Assembly: GCF_013449725.1 (NCBI RefSeq)
Contig: NZ_JACCFF010000001.1
Location: 1,488,001 to 1,552,000, forward strand
DNA: 64,000 nucleotides
Origin: Mycobacteroides sp. LB1
Lineage (GTDB): Bacteria > Actinomycetota > Actinomycetes > Mycobacteriales > Mycobacteriaceae
Reading direction: 5' to 3'
Below the pieces are notes generated by a model that was given only the letters and a program-made list of their open reading frames with translations, ran no database searches and was not told the origin of the DNA. Below, piece after piece: positions 26,235 through 35,634 of this stretch. Every line of letters starts with the position of its first letter. The first letter of the stretch is position 1. The translations under genes and the position numbers were made by a program.

Positions 26235-27581
26235 CTAGGAGGCCTGGCGTCCGGCGCTGATCATCTCCTCGCGGGGCACCACTTTGATGCGTTCGCGGCC
26301 CTGTTCCTCACCCAATGCGACCTCATGGGCATCGAGCCGTTCCCACTCCTCCCAGGTGGTGTAGTCAATCCCGCTTCCCTGTAGATGCGCGAAGATCGCA
26401 TCGGGGTCGGAGATTTCAGCGGGTTGAATACCCGGGAGGTCCGCGAGCAGGCTCGCAATCGTCTCGGCGGCATCGGATTTGGTGTGCCCAATCAATCCGA
26501 CGGGCCCGCGCTTAACCCACCCGGTGACATAGGTGGATTCAATCGGGATGCTATCGATATCGAGCACCCGCCCGGCATCATGCGGGACAACCCCGGCGTG
26601 ATGATCGAACGGCAGGTCCGCCAGATGCGAGGATATGTACCCGACCGCGCGGTACACCGCCTGAACCGGCCAATCGGTGAATTCTCCGGTACCCCTGACG
26701 GTTCCGTCGCCAATCAGCTCGGTCCGCTCGGTCCGCAGGCCCTCCACACAGTCTGTTCCCAGCACCTCGGCCGGTGACTGGCAGAGGTGGATGTGAATGC
26801 GATGCGGTGCACCGGTGGGCTCCTGATCGAGGTACTTCATCATGGTGTCGACGACAAGCTTGGTGGCCTTGCTGGAGTTGATGGCCTGCTGACTGCCCTC
26901 GTCGATCTCGAATCCTTCCGGGTGCACGATGACATCCACACTCGGCGAGTGCGAGAGCTCGCGAAACTCCATGGGACTGAACTTGATCTGCGCCGGACCA
27001 CGCCGCGCGAACACGTGAATGTCCGTTGCCTGGTTGAGCGCCAATCCTTGGTAGACGTTGGCCGGGATCTCGGTAGTGAGCTGCTCGTCCGCCGGCTTGG
27101 CGAGCATGCGCGCGATATCCAGCGCGACATTCCCTACGCCCAGAACCGCGACGCTCTTGGCTGTCAGCGGCCACTCGCGCGGGACATCGGGGTGACCGTC
27201 GTACCAGGAGACGAAGTCGGCGGCGCCATAACTCTCTGGGAGGTCTACACCCGGGATATCGAGTTCACGGTCGGCGCGCGCACCGGTGGAGAAGATCACC
27301 GCGTCATAGAAGCGCCGCAAGTCGGACAGCTTGATATCGGTGCCGTAGTGGACGTTGCCGATGAACCGAATCTCGTCACGCGAAAGTACGCGGCGCAGGG
27401 CCTTGATGATCTCCTTGATCCGCGGATGATCGGGAGCCACACCGTAGCGCACCAGGCCGTACGGCGCCGGCAGCCGGTCGAAGACATCGACCTGTGCCTG
27501 CTCGTACTCCTTGGTGAGGATATCGGCGGCATAAATGCCTGCCGGACCTGCGCCAACGACCGCAACTCGAATCTTCCTCAT
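26235..27581 (-). CDS. fprA: FprA-type NADPH-ferredoxin reductase
   Basis: About 448 residues, adrenodoxin-reductase type: FAD motif VAVVGAGPAGIYAAD near the start, APYGLVRYGVAPDHPRIK, NADPH-binding VLGVGNVALDIARML, and GWVKRGPVGLIGHTKSDA near the end. Length and motifs match M. tuberculosis FprA, which passes electrons from NADPH to ferredoxins. The ATG at 27581 is preferred over one 2 codons upstream because it leaves room for AGAGG. An iron box (27610-27628) lies just upstream, so IdeR control is likely. It may feed FdxD or another ferredoxin of the sterol pathway, but KshA's known reductase is KshB, which is not in this window. Confidence 0.9.
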   Translation of the reverse strand: MRKIRVAVVGAGPAGIYAADILTKEYEQAQVDVFDRLPAPYGLVRYGVAPDHPRIKEIIKALRRVLSRDEIRFIGNVHYGTDIKLSDLRRFYDAVIFSTGARADRELDIPGVDLPESYGAADFVSWYDGHPDVPREWPLTAKSVAVLGVGNVALDIARMLAKPADEQLTTEIPANVYQGLALNQATDIHVFARRGPAQIKFSPMEFRELSHSPSVDVIVHPEGFEIDEGSQQAINSSKATKLVVDTMMKYLDQEPTGAPHRIHIHLCQSPAEVLGTDCVEGLRTERTELIGDGTVRGTGEFTDWPVQAVYRAVGYISSHLADLPFDHHAGVVPHDAGRVLDIDSIPIESTYVTGWVKRGPVGLIGHTKSDAAETIASLLADLPGIQPAEISDPDAIFAHLQGSGIDYTTWEEWERLDAHEVALGEEQGRERIKVVPREEMISAGRQAS

Positions 27582-27609
27582 GCCCATCCTCTTTGATTTA
27601 GGAAATCGC

Positions 27610-27628
27610 TTAGGTAAGGCAAGCCTAA
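27610..27628. promoter_or_regulatory. IdeR/DtxR-type iron box
   Basis: TTAGGTAAGGCAAGCCTAA agrees with the IdeR consensus TTAGGTTAGGCTAACCTAA at 16 of 19 positions and is almost palindromic. It is 29 bp upstream of the FprA-type start and 78 bp before the divergent Ddn-like gene. Confidence 0.85.
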
Positions 27629-27705
27629 ATATAATTCCTCAGGAAGTGGGACGCACGTCCCGAGATCCCCGTCACACCGCCATCGGATCTCAGTAGCCTG
27701 ATCAC

Positions 27706-28182
27706 GTGGCAATTGCATTAATCGTCGTCGGCGCCATCGTGTTGGTGCCGCTCGTCCTGTTCACGCTTCTCGTGGCGGGCATCCGGCTGCAGATCCGCCC
27801 GATTCTCAATGCAATCCGCCGGTTCAATCACGCCGTGACCAACCCGAGGATCATGGCCACCGCCGGGACCACCGCCAGCTCGCCCGCCATCATCCGGCAC
27901 ACCGGTGGGCGTAGCGGCCATGCGTACGAGACCCCGGTCGAGGTCTTCGATGCCGCCGACGGCACCGTGGTGATACTCCTGCCTTACGGGCAGACGGCCG
28001 ACTGGGTACGCAACGTGACCGCCCACGGCGGCGCCGAGCTACTCCGGGCCGGCGAGCATCTCGGTCTGACCAACCCGAGGGTGGTCCCCACCGCCGGGGT
28101 GCGGTCACAGCTCCCGGCCAAGGAGCTGCGAATGCTGCGGCTGTTCAACGTCCCCGAATGCCTACAACTGACGAGGACCTGA
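27706..28182 (+). CDS. Ddn-like F420-dependent nitroreductase-family protein
   Basis: 158 residues: an N-terminal membrane segment (IALIVVGAIVLVPLVLFTLL) followed by a split beta-barrel of the deazaflavin-dependent nitroreductase family (TTASSPAIIRHTGGRSGHAYETPV, LPYGQTADWVRNV). The IRHTGRRSG-type phrase and the W-V-R-N motif are the F420-contacting signatures of this family. GTG start at 27706. Natural substrate unknown; related proteins reduce quinones. It diverges from fprA across the IdeR box. Confidence 0.82.
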   Translation: MAIALIVVGAIVLVPLVLFTLLVAGIRLQIRPILNAIRRFNHAVTNPRIMATAGTTASSPAIIRHTGGRSGHAYETPVEVFDAADGTVVILLPYGQTADWVRNVTAHGGAELLRAGEHLGLTNPRVVPTAGVRSQLPAKELRMLRLFNVPECLQLTRT

Positions 28183-28192
28183 CGGTGCTGGA

Positions 28193-28714
28193 CTACGTGT
28201 CCAAACCGGCCAGGTAGCGCTTGCCCAGCGCCTGGTACGCGGCTGGAACGCCCTTAGTCAGGAACTCCGCCGGGGTTCCCGCGACGGGCCCCTTGACCTT
28301 GGCGGGCGAGCCCATGACCAGCACGTCCTCGGGGATCTGAGCGCCGCCGAGGACCAGCGATCCTGCGGCCACCATGCTGCGGGAACCGATGGAGGCCCCG
28401 TCGAGCACCGTCGCGTGATTTCCGATCAAAGCACCGTCGCCGACGGTGCAGCTGTGCACCAGGCACATATGAGCCACAGTGGCTCCCTCGCCGATATCGA
28501 CCGGCATCCCCGGGTCGCTGTGCAGCACCGACCCGTCCTGAATGTTGGCACCCGCGCGGATGACAATCGGCGCGTAATCGGCGCGGAGGACCGTGTTGAA
28601 CCAGATCGATGCACCGGCCTCCACCGTGACATCGCCGATAAGACAGGCGGTCGGCGCGACAAACGCCTCGGGGTGGACGCTCGGGCTTTTTCCGTCGAGT
28701 GAGTACAAAGGCAT
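28193..28714 (-). CDS. Gamma-class carbonic anhydrase-like hexapeptide protein (Rv3525c type)
   Basis: 173 residues of left-handed beta-helix repeats (I/V-G-x-x-A-x pattern throughout). Three histidines in the metal-binding arrangement are visible: VLHSD, TVAHM and LVHSC. This matches the gamma carbonic anhydrase/PaaY family and Rv3525c, which is divergent from kshA in M. tuberculosis too. Whether it hydrates CO2 is not shown; many family members have lost activity. Divergent from kshA across the KstR box at 28787. Confidence 0.87.
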   Translation of the reverse strand: MPLYSLDGKSPSVHPEAFVAPTACLIGDVTVEAGASIWFNTVLRADYAPIVIRAGANIQDGSVLHSDPGMPVDIGEGATVAHMCLVHSCTVGDGALIGNHATVLDGASIGSRSMVAAGSLVLGGAQIPEDVLVMGSPAKVKGPVAGTPAEFLTKGVPAAYQALGKRYLAGLDT

Positions 28715-28786
28715 GCGCAGACCCTAGCCAAAGCATCTATTTCTGCTTGTGGCAGGCATAATTCTTGCGCCCGAGGGTGGCAAAAC

Positions 28787-28800
28787 TGTAACATGTTCTA
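28787..28800. promoter_or_regulatory. KstR-type operator upstream of kshA
   Basis: TGTAACATGTTCTA fits TnnAACnnGTTnnA. It is 54 bp before the kshA ATG and 72 bp from the divergent gamma carbonic anhydrase start. Confidence 0.85.
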
Positions 28801-28854
28801 GTTGGAGATGGCCGCTAGGGCGGCCAGCATCGAAACACTGGAGGCAGCCCCGCC

Positions 28855-30054
28855 ATGAGCACAGATACTCGGCCCGTTTCCGAAGGAAACACTGTCCGCG
28901 AGATCGACGTCGGCGAGCTACCAACGCGCTATGCCCGCGGTTGGCACTGCCTGGGCGTCGCCGAGAGCTTCAGGGACGGCGAACCCCATGCGATCGATGC
29001 CTTCGGCACCAAGCTGGTGGTGTTCGCCGATTCCCACGGCGATATCAAGGTGCTGGACGGATACTGCCGCCACATGGGCGGCGACCTCTCCCAGGGCTCC
29101 GTCAAGGGCGATAACGTCGCGTGCCCGTTCCACGATTGGCGCTGGGGCGGCGACGGCAAATGCAAGCTGGTGCCTTACGCCAAGCGCACCCCGAAGCTGG
29201 CCCGTACCCGCAGCTGGACCACCGACGTCAAGAGCGGCCTGCTGTTCGTCTGGCACGACGCCGAGGGCAATGGCCCCACGGATGACGTTGCGATTCCGGA
29301 AGTCCCGGAGTATCACGACGACGGCTGGACCACCTGGGACTGGAACACCATCGTCATCGAGGGTTCCAACTGCCGCGAAATCGTGGACAACGTCACCGAT
29401 ATGGCGCACTTCTACTACATCCACTTCGGCTTCCCGACGTTCTTCAAGAACGTCTTCGAGGGCCATATCGCCTCGCAATATCTGCGTACCGTCGGGCGCC
29501 CGGACGTCACGCTGGGCGGCTCCTCGCAGTACACCGGTGAGCAGATCCTCGATTCGGAGGCCTCCTACTTCGGGCCCTCGTTCATGATCAACTGGCTGCA
29601 CAACAACTACGCCGGCTACAAAGCCGAGTCGATCCTGATCAACTGCCACTACCCCATCGACCAGAATTCCTTTGTGCTCCAATACGGCGTCATGGTCCAA
29701 AAGCCCGAGGGCATGGACGAGAAGATGACCGGCAAGCTCTCGCGGGCGATGACCAAGGGTGTGGGACAAGGCTTTTTACAGGACGTCGTGATCTGGAAGA
29801 ACAAGACCCGCATCGACAATCCCCTGCTTGTCGAGGAGGACGGTGCCGTCTATCAGATGCGTCGCTGGTACTCGCAGTTCTACGTCGATAAGGCCGATGT
29901 CACCCCGGAAATGACCGACCGGTTCGAGCTGGAAATCGACACCACCAAAGCCAACGAATTCTGGCACGGAGAAGTCGACGAAAACCTCAAACGCCAAGCA
30001 GAAGAGAAGGCTGCGGCCGAGGCCGAATCTCATGCCGAGGCGACGCAAAGCTAG
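28855..30054 (+). CDS. kshA: 3-ketosteroid 9-alpha-hydroxylase oxygenase KshA
   Basis: 399 residues, Rieske oxygenase. The Rieske [2Fe-2S] ligands are Cys71, His73, Cys90 and His93 (YCRHMGGDLS and CPFHDW). The mononuclear iron histidines are His185 and His190 (NVTDMAHFYYIHF). KshA, with the reductase KshB, hydroxylates C9 of ketosteroids such as androstadienedione, which opens ring B. Matches Rv3526 in sequence and position. GGAGG lies upstream of the ATG. A Glu/Ala-rich tail (EEKAAAEAESHAEA) closes the protein. Confidence 0.96.
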   Translation: MSTDTRPVSEGNTVREIDVGELPTRYARGWHCLGVAESFRDGEPHAIDAFGTKLVVFADSHGDIKVLDGYCRHMGGDLSQGSVKGDNVACPFHDWRWGGDGKCKLVPYAKRTPKLARTRSWTTDVKSGLLFVWHDAEGNGPTDDVAIPEVPEYHDDGWTTWDWNTIVIEGSNCREIVDNVTDMAHFYYIHFGFPTFFKNVFEGHIASQYLRTVGRPDVTLGGSSQYTGEQILDSEASYFGPSFMINWLHNNYAGYKAESILINCHYPIDQNSFVLQYGVMVQKPEGMDEKMTGKLSRAMTKGVGQGFLQDVVIWKNKTRIDNPLLVEEDGAVYQMRRWYSQFYVDKADVTPEMTDRFELEIDTTKANEFWHGEVDENLKRQAEEKAAAEAESHAEATQS

Positions 30055-30058
30055 TGCC

Positions 30059-30556
30059 ATGACCGAAGTTTCGGCGGCGTCTTCCGTGACTGGGAAAAAC
30101 ACCGGTCCTCCCTCTGTGGAGGAGCTGGCTCAGTCGATGCTGGCATTGCATGGTGCCCACGAGGGAGACGCCGCTCATGACTCCGCTGAATCCGGTCGGC
30201 CGAACGGCCAATGGTCGAAAGCGCCCGCATTCGAGCACGATCCAGAACGGGCCGCCCGGCTACACGAGGCAACCGAGGGCGACAAGCAGCGGTATTTGAC
30301 CTCGGGCTTGCAGGAGGTCGACTGCCGGTTCTGCCATGGCTCGGTGATGGTAAAGAAGCTGGGCATCAATCAAACTGCCGTGCAATGGAATACCGCAGCG
30401 GCCGGGAGATGCGCCTTCTTCGCGCAAATGCGTGAGGAAGGTACCAACACCGCGAGGGTGCGTGGGTGCCCGCGCCTCTCCGACAGCATCTCCCACGCCG
30501 TCGCTGAGGGCTGCCTCGACCCGATCTGCACGGCTCCCCCGCCCGGAGACGGCTGA
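30059..30556 (+). CDS. Conserved hypothetical protein, Rv3527 type
   Basis: 165 residues, 4 bp after kshA and likely in its transcript. The N-terminal 60 residues look disordered (Ser/Ala/Gly-rich); the C-terminal part has six cysteines, including CRFCHGSVMV, GRCAF and GCP, which could bind metal. Starts at ATG 30059 (MTEVSAAS). M. tuberculosis Rv3527 has the same place after kshA. No function is known. The stop is 1 bp from the stop of the converging dtd gene. Confidence 0.8.
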   Translation: MTEVSAASSVTGKNTGPPSVEELAQSMLALHGAHEGDAAHDSAESGRPNGQWSKAPAFEHDPERAARLHEATEGDKQRYLTSGLQEVDCRFCHGSVMVKKLGINQTAVQWNTAAAGRCAFFAQMREEGTNTARVRGCPRLSDSISHAVAEGCLDPICTAPPPGDG

Positions 30557-30557
30557 A

Positions 30558-30989
30558 CTAGAGCTCCAACAGTACGGTCACCGGACCGTCGTTGATCAGC
30601 TCAACCCGCATATGCGCGCCGAACACTCCGGTTTCCACCTGTGCACCAAGCAGCCGTAAGGCGTCGGCGAATGCCGTCACGATGGGTTCGGCGACACTTC
30701 CGGGTGCCGCCGCGTTCCACGCCGGACGACGCCCCTTCTTCGTATTGGCGTATAGGGTGAACTGACTGACCACCAATATCGGCGCACAGAGGTCAGCCGC
30801 GGACTTCTCGTCGTCGAGAATCCTTAGTTGCCATAGCTTCTCGGCGAGCTGTGCCGCCTTCGCCGCATCGTCGTCGTGGGTGACGCCCACCAGTGCCAGC
30901 AGCCCCTGACCTTCGGGCCGGATCTCCCCGACCACTTCCCCGTCCACGGATACGGTTGCGGACGCGACCCGCTGCACCAGAACACGCAC
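30558..30989 (-). CDS. dtd: D-aminoacyl-tRNA deacylase
   Basis: 143 residues with the full DTD signature: start [17 protein letters not shown], the active-site motif SQFTLYAN, and the C-terminal [10 protein letters not shown] that corresponds to the Gly-cisPro region. It removes D-amino acids (and Gly from tRNA-Ala) mischarged on tRNA in the cytoplasm. GTG start at 30989. It follows the FAD-binding protein gene after 1 bp, so they may be co-transcribed. It has no link to sterol metabolism. Confidence 0.95.
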   Translation of the reverse strand: MRVLVQRVASATVSVDGEVVGEIRPEGQGLLALVGVTHDDDAAKAAQLAEKLWQLRILDDEKSAADLCAPILVVSQFTLYANTKKGRRPAWNAAAPGSVAEPIVTAFADALRLLGAQVETGVFGAHMRVELINDGPVTVLLEL

Positions 30990-30990
30990 G

Positions 30991-32295
30991 CTACGAGCCT
31001 ATCAGCGCCGCAAGCCCCTCCGCCTGCGCCCTGATCTCAACGAATGCTGTTGTTTCCCATAGATTTCCGCGCCGAAGCGGCCCGAGCGTCCACATCGGTG
31101 CGTCCCCCGGGGCAAGCTTCCCGTCCGGGTCGGTATCCAGTCCGAGGTTGAGCGGGCCGGGTCGCACCAAGCCACTGGCAAGCAGCCGGCTCCACAGTGG
31201 ATCGGTACCTGTCGTGATGTCATATTGCGGGCCCGTGCAATTGATCACCCTGCATACATCGAGAACCTGCCCCGTCGACAACGTCACCCTGGCTCCCACG
31301 CCGGAGGCCGCGGAATCCCGCAACTCCGCACGATGGATACGCAGCGCACCGTCGGCGATGTCATCGTCGATCCGAGCAGCGGTCTGCGGGGCCATCCGGT
31401 GCCGGTGAATATCCCACAGCCTGCGATACTTTCGCAGGAACTGCTCGTGCTCATCGACGGTCATACCGGCCCAGAGCACGCCGGCACGGGGGCGCAGCGC
31501 ATCCACGGCCGCACACGCATCGCCGCCCTCGGCGATCACGTCCTGGATGTAGCGCACGGAACGCTCCAACACGTGGCCGCGATCCATGGTGAACGTAGGG
31601 GCAGACACCGGCGATGACGGTCGCGGTCGATGCGCTCTGGGTAGCAGTCCGCTGCGGGATATGGCGTGCACGACGCGACCGGGGCTTCGTAGCGTGCACG
31701 CCATATCGGCCATCGTCAGACCGGTTCCCACCAGCAGCAGATCCCCGCCCTCGGGAATATCGTCGAGCGCACCCGGACGCCAGGGGTCGTCGACGAATAC
31801 TGTGCTGTCACGCAACCAGGTTGGGGCCCAGGATGTTCCGGGAATGTTGGGGCCCGCGGCCAGGATCACGGCGTCTGCCTGCACGTTATCGCCGTTACCC
31901 AAGGCTACCGAGAGCCCGTCACCCTGCCGCGTCACCGCGACGGCTCGACGATGGATACGGGTCACGCGATCATCCCGCGCTCCCTCGAATTCACCTGAGA
32001 GATAACGCCCGAACAGTCCCCTCGGAACGAAATCCTCGGGGCCTGCGCCCGGTAGGCCGTTGTTCCCCAACCACTTCACGAACTCCAGCGGCACAGTCAC
32101 ATCAGCACTGAGCTTTCCCGCCGGAACGTTGAGGAGATGCCGCGGATCTGCCGTACGGTACGGAACTCCGGGTCCGGTACCTGTCTCGGGATCGATCAGG
32201 CTGAGACGCAATGCCCGTGAGTCTTTGCGCCGCAGCAAGTGCAGCGCCGCCATTGTTCCGGCGGCACCTGCACCCACGACGGCAACGTGTGTCAC
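30991..32295 (-). CDS. FAD/NAD(P)-binding protein (pfam13454-like)
   Basis: 434 residues with an N-terminal dinucleotide fold ([19 protein letters not shown]), a second one ([19 protein letters not shown]), and the [17 protein letters not shown] stretch of the FAD-NAD(P)-binding family that includes uncharacterised hydroxylase-like flavoproteins. Substrate unknown. GTG start at 32295, directly abutting the paired interspersed repeat at 32297. In this strain it lies between the sulfotransferase operon and dtd. Confidence 0.82.
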   Translation of the reverse strand: MTHVAVVGAGAAGTMAALHLLRRKDSRALRLSLIDPETGTGPGVPYRTADPRHLLNVPAGKLSADVTVPLEFVKWLGNNGLPGAGPEDFVPRGLFGRYLSGEFEGARDDRVTRIHRRAVAVTRQGDGLSVALGNGDNVQADAVILAAGPNIPGTSWAPTWLRDSTVFVDDPWRPGALDDIPEGGDLLLVGTGLTMADMACTLRSPGRVVHAISRSGLLPRAHRPRPSSPVSAPTFTMDRGHVLERSVRYIQDVIAEGGDACAAVDALRPRAGVLWAGMTVDEHEQFLRKYRRLWDIHRHRMAPQTAARIDDDIADGALRIHRAELRDSAASGVGARVTLSTGQVLDVCRVINCTGPQYDITTGTDPLWSRLLASGLVRPGPLNLGLDTDPDGKLAPGDAPMWTLGPLRRGNLWETTAFVEIRAQAEGLAALIGS

Positions 32296-32296
32296 A

Positions 32297-32353
32297 GATG
32301 AGCCGCTTGCGCGAAGACCAATAACACCGGATGAGCCGCTTGCGCGAAGACCA
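32297..32353 (+). repeat. Paired interspersed repeat (33-bp period) between two minus-strand genes
   Basis: Two copies with the core GATGAGCCGCTTGCGCGAAG (32297 and 32330) followed by ACCA, 33 bp apart start to start. They fill the gap between the sulfotransferase stop and the FAD-protein GTG. The minus strand reads GLRASGSS before the start codon, the same peptide phrase as in mam4A. Confidence 0.88.
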
Positions 32354-32356
32354 ACA

Positions 32357-33508
32357 TCACAGCCCGGAGAAGCGCTCCGTCACCGCTTCCTTGCTCAGCC
32401 CATAGTCGGCGAGCGAGTAGACGTGCTTCGGTGCGCGCGGGCCCTTTTGGCTTTCGTCATTCATCTTCTGCATCTCCACCAGCGCAGACGCCGAGAGCTC
32501 CAGTCCAAAATGCCGGTAGATGGATTCGACGGTGCCGATCGGGTCGGAGATGAAGTCGAAGTAGTCGATATCGCAGAATTGGGCCTCGTCGTACTTGGTG
32601 CGAGCCGCCTTGAACGACTCCAGGCCGCGGGCCCAGGTGTCCAGCTGATCGGCGCCAAGGGTGGCACCGACAAATGTCTCCGACCAACCCGCCGTTGCAT
32701 GTTCGTTGAGCGAGCATACCGACGCGATTATGGTCTCGGCGGGGCGATGAGTCTGAATAACCAACGCGTCCGGGTACACCTCCATGAGCGCGTCGAGGGC
32801 AAACAGATGGCTCGGATTCTTGAGCACCCAGCGCTTTTCGATGTCATTGAGACCGATCAGCTGCAGATTGGCCTTGTAGCGACGGTATGCCGGTGTCCAG
32901 TCCTGTTGATCCAGCCACTGTGCGTATGACGGCACATGGGCAAGACATTCATACGACACGGAGTGCACCGACTGACGCAGCAGCTGCCAGCATTCCTCCA
33001 CCTCGCTGGCTGACATGTAATGCAGGCCCATGAACTCCGGGTTCGCCACATGGTGCTGCGAAAACTGCGTTTCCAGCTGTTGGTACACCGGATTGGTATC
33101 CCAGGAGTCGCGCGCAGGCCGCGGCTGCGGGAAATCAGCCAGCCACATCTCCAGGCCCTGGTGCATCGGATCGGCATTGAGGAGACGATGCAGCGCGGTG
33201 GTGCCGGTACGCGGTAGGCCGGTGACGAAGATCGGCCGATCGATGGCCACCTGCGCGTAGTCGGGATGCGCCTTGAATGCGGCCTCACTGAGCAGCCGCG
33301 CGCCCAGCGCGCCCCGCAGGAATACCCGAGACATCTTGGAGCCCAGCGGAGTCAGCCCGGCCTCACGCTGATAGGAGTCCAGTAGGACGCCGAGTGCTTC
33401 GCGGTAGTTGTCAACCGACCCGTCCCCGAAGTCCTCGAGGCCGATCAGCCGGGTGGCCGACTCGTGTAGATCGTCGACGGTGCCGACGCTGGTGCGCTCT
33501 GTACTCAT
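32357..33508 (-). CDS. PAPS-dependent sulfotransferase, Rv3529c type
   Basis: 383 residues of the sulfotransferase-3 family. The 5'-phosphosulfate loop is TGLPRTGTTALHRLL (96-110), and a 3'-phosphate-binding region reads VIQTHRPAETIIASVCSL. PAPS is the expected sulfate donor; the acceptor is unknown. ATG at 33508 has a strong AAGGAGG; an upstream open stretch lies inside the SDR gene and is rejected. Last gene of the operon DUF1214-like protein, SDR, sulfotransferase. The operon lies close to cysD-cysNC, which make PAPS, and both promoters carry the same type of palindrome. Confidence 0.9.
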   Translation of the reverse strand: MSTERTSVGTVDDLHESATRLIGLEDFGDGSVDNYREALGVLLDSYQREAGLTPLGSKMSRVFLRGALGARLLSEAAFKAHPDYAQVAIDRPIFVTGLPRTGTTALHRLLNADPMHQGLEMWLADFPQPRPARDSWDTNPVYQQLETQFSQHHVANPEFMGLHYMSASEVEECWQLLRQSVHSVSYECLAHVPSYAQWLDQQDWTPAYRRYKANLQLIGLNDIEKRWVLKNPSHLFALDALMEVYPDALVIQTHRPAETIIASVCSLNEHATAGWSETFVGATLGADQLDTWARGLESFKAARTKYDEAQFCDIDYFDFISDPIGTVESIYRHFGLELSASALVEMQKMNDESQKGPRAPKHVYSLADYGLSKEAVTERFSGL

Positions 33509-33524
33509 TGGATCCTCCTTGTGG

Positions 33525-34343
33525 CTAGGCGTGGAACTCGCCGCAGTTGACATCGAGAGCCTGCCCGGTGATCCCGCTCGCCAGGTCGGAGGCAAGGAAC
33601 AACACGGCATTGGCCACCTCGTCGGTGGTCGGCAGGCGCTTGAGATCCGAGTTTGCGGCTGTGTACTCGTAGATCTGCTCGACGGTGCCGCCGTATTTCT
33701 TGGCCTGGTGTTCGAAGTACCCCTTGAGGTTCTCACCCCACATGTATCCGGGTACAACCGAATTCACCCGAACCCCTTGCGGACCCAATTCCGTGGCCAA
33801 CGATTGGGACATGGCCAGCAGTGCGGCCTTGGCAATCTTGTAGCTGCCATAGCGGATCTGCGAGTGCCGGATGACCATTGAGTTGATGTTGACCACCGAA
33901 CCCTTCGATTGGGCCAGCGCGCCCGAGAGCCCCTGCGTCAAACGCAGCGTGCCGACCACAGTGAGCTCGACGCTATCGCGAATCTGCTGATAGTCCGTCT
34001 TCTCCAACGACTTCATCGAGGGAATGCTGAAGGCGTTGTTGACGAGAACGTCAATGCTGCCGAAGGTTTCCCTCGCACGTTCGACAAGATTGGCGACGCT
34101 GGCCTCGTCGGTGATATCCGTCGCCACGGTGAGCGCCTTGCGCCCAGTGGCGGTGACCTGTTTGGCCACCTCGTCGAGGCGCGATTGAGTACGTGCGGCG
34201 AGAACCACATCCGCGCCCGCCTCGGCGAACTTGACGGCCAACGTGGCGCCGAGACCCGGACCGATACCAGATACCACGGCAACCTTGCCGTGAAAGTTGA
34301 GGAGACCCATACCAGTTGTCGCTTCTTCGCCCGAGAGACTCAT
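33525..34343 (-). CDS. Short-chain dehydrogenase, Rv3530c type
   Basis: 272 residues, classical SDR: cofactor motif SGIGPGLG (25-32), NNAF in place of NNAG (102-105), Ser155, and Tyr168/Lys172 as catalytic pair (a second YxxxK register is at 165/169). NAD(P)-dependent oxidoreductase; the substrate, probably a steroid or lipid alcohol/ketone, is inferred from position. The ATG overlaps the stop of the preceding gene (ATGA) and the gene ends 16 bp before the sulfotransferase start. Confidence 0.89.
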   Translation of the reverse strand: MSLSGEEATTGMGLLNFHGKVAVVSGIGPGLGATLAVKFAEAGADVVLAARTQSRLDEVAKQVTATGRKALTVATDITDEASVANLVERARETFGSIDVLVNNAFSIPSMKSLEKTDYQQIRDSVELTVVGTLRLTQGLSGALAQSKGSVVNINSMVIRHSQIRYGSYKIAKAALLAMSQSLATELGPQGVRVNSVVPGYMWGENLKGYFEHQAKKYGGTVEQIYEYTAANSDLKRLPTTDEVANAVLFLASDLASGITGQALDVNCGEFHA

Positions 34344-35515
34344 CAGCCCAACATCCTTGCCCCGATGGCAGTCTGGCGCTCCGCGATACGACTGCGCCAG
34401 CCCTCCGCGCTGATCTGATTGAGCGGGTAATGCGGTAACGCGGTGGCGATTTCGTCGATGCCGACCACCTCGACCGTCGGCCCATCGCTAGCGGTGAGCT
34501 TCCTGTCCGCCCGTTGCCACCGGAACTGGAGATACGCACGCCGATGACCCAACGTCTCAATCCAGTTGGTAACACTGGGATTGGCATTGCTCACTACCAT
34601 CCGGATATTGCCATCCGGGTCGACTTGGGCCTGGCTGGAGTTCAGCGAAGTCTGATGGTTGACGTAATCCAACGAGATGTACCAGAGGCTGCCCAGCTGG
34701 AAACCCTGGTACGGCGCATCGGACTTGGGAACGGTGATGATCATCGCCTGATCGTCGGCGAGGTCGTAGTGCCCCACCGAGGAGAACTGGGTGGCGAGGC
34801 CGCCTGGGGTGAGTCGAGGCTCGGTCATGGTGTTGACAGGCAGATTGTCGTAGAACCATTTGGGGAACTGCAGCCATGTCTTGACACGGTTCACCAGTTG
34901 CTTACCTGCACTGGCATAACGCTTTTCGATCTGTTCTTTCGTCAATGGGGCTGGCGCCGTGCCTGCAGTGTCCACCCGTGCGATGGCAAGGGTGCCGCGC
35001 TGCGCGCGCCAGTCGCTGTACACCTCACGCATGACCAGCTGCGCCGGACCCGGCCCGAGGGCGAAGTAGTTGGGCCGCGATTCGCTCGCCGGCCCGGGCC
35101 CGAAACGGACCTCGAAGCTGCCGTCGCTCTCGATATGGATCTCACGGTCATCGAAAGCGATGGCGCTGCCCGGCACATTCTTGTCGGTGTAGTCACCGCC
35201 CCCGAGCACCTGGAAGCTCAAATCGGCAGTGGTGCCGCGCTTTCCGGTGACGACATACTCGTGCTCGCCGTTGACACGGGCGCCAAAGTACAGAGTGTCC
35301 GGGTTGTCCAACCCCATTTTCGTGAATGGCCCTGTGCCGGAGAGCAGAAACGGATGATCGCGGTCGGTGTGGAACGCCACATGAGTGCAGGCCGCAATCC
35401 CCTGGGCCAGATATTGCAACCCCTCAAGCAGGTCGGCTTCGGTTTCGATATGGGGTGCCGCGACAATCAGCTCCTCCGCTTCCGCGATCGCAGAAGTGAA
35501 TGCCTCGCTGTACAT
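34343..35515 (-). CDS. Conserved protein, Rv3531c type (DUF1214-like)
   Basis: 390 residues. The middle and C-terminal parts (YSDWRAQRGTLAIARVD, QGFQLGSLWYISLDYVNHQTSL, DGNIRMVVSNANPSVTNWIET) resemble DUF1214-type proteins and Rv3531c. No signal peptide, no clear catalytic motif. First gene of the three-gene operon; a perfect 16-bp palindrome (35529-35544) ends 14 bp upstream of its ATG, where it would block transcription if bound. No function is known. Confidence 0.8.
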   Translation of the reverse strand: MYSEAFTSAIAEAEELIVAAPHIETEADLLEGLQYLAQGIAACTHVAFHTDRDHPFLLSGTGPFTKMGLDNPDTLYFGARVNGEHEYVVTGKRGTTADLSFQVLGGGDYTDKNVPGSAIAFDDREIHIESDGSFEVRFGPGPASESRPNYFALGPGPAQLVMREVYSDWRAQRGTLAIARVDTAGTAPAPLTKEQIEKRYASAGKQLVNRVKTWLQFPKWFYDNLPVNTMTEPRLTPGGLATQFSSVGHYDLADDQAMIITVPKSDAPYQGFQLGSLWYISLDYVNHQTSLNSSQAQVDPDGNIRMVVSNANPSVTNWIETLGHRRAYLQFRWQRADRKLTASDGPTVEVVGIDEIATALPHYPLNQISAEGWRSRIAERQTAIGARMLG

Positions 35516-35528
35516 GGCGCTCCTGACT

Positions 35529-35544
35529 GGTACAAATTTGTACC
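35529..35544. promoter_or_regulatory. 16-bp perfect palindrome, probable operator of the IclR regulator
   Basis: GGTACAAATTTGTACC, fully symmetric, lies between the divergent Rv3531c-type operon and the IclR gene. A 14/16 copy is at 36706-36721 before cysD. IclR regulators usually bind palindromes of about this size in divergent promoters. Confidence 0.8.
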
Positions 35545-35634
35545 GCAGTGGTAGAATTCCTCCGACACTAGAGCGCCATGCACAGGTACGTCAAGAATGC
35601 CAGGAACTACGGAGGGGCACAGGAGGTTTCACCA

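Noticed and set aside
33509..33757. An extended N-terminus of the sulfotransferase
   Set aside because: It overlaps the SDR gene and looks like a shadow frame; AAGGAGG marks the ATG at 33508.
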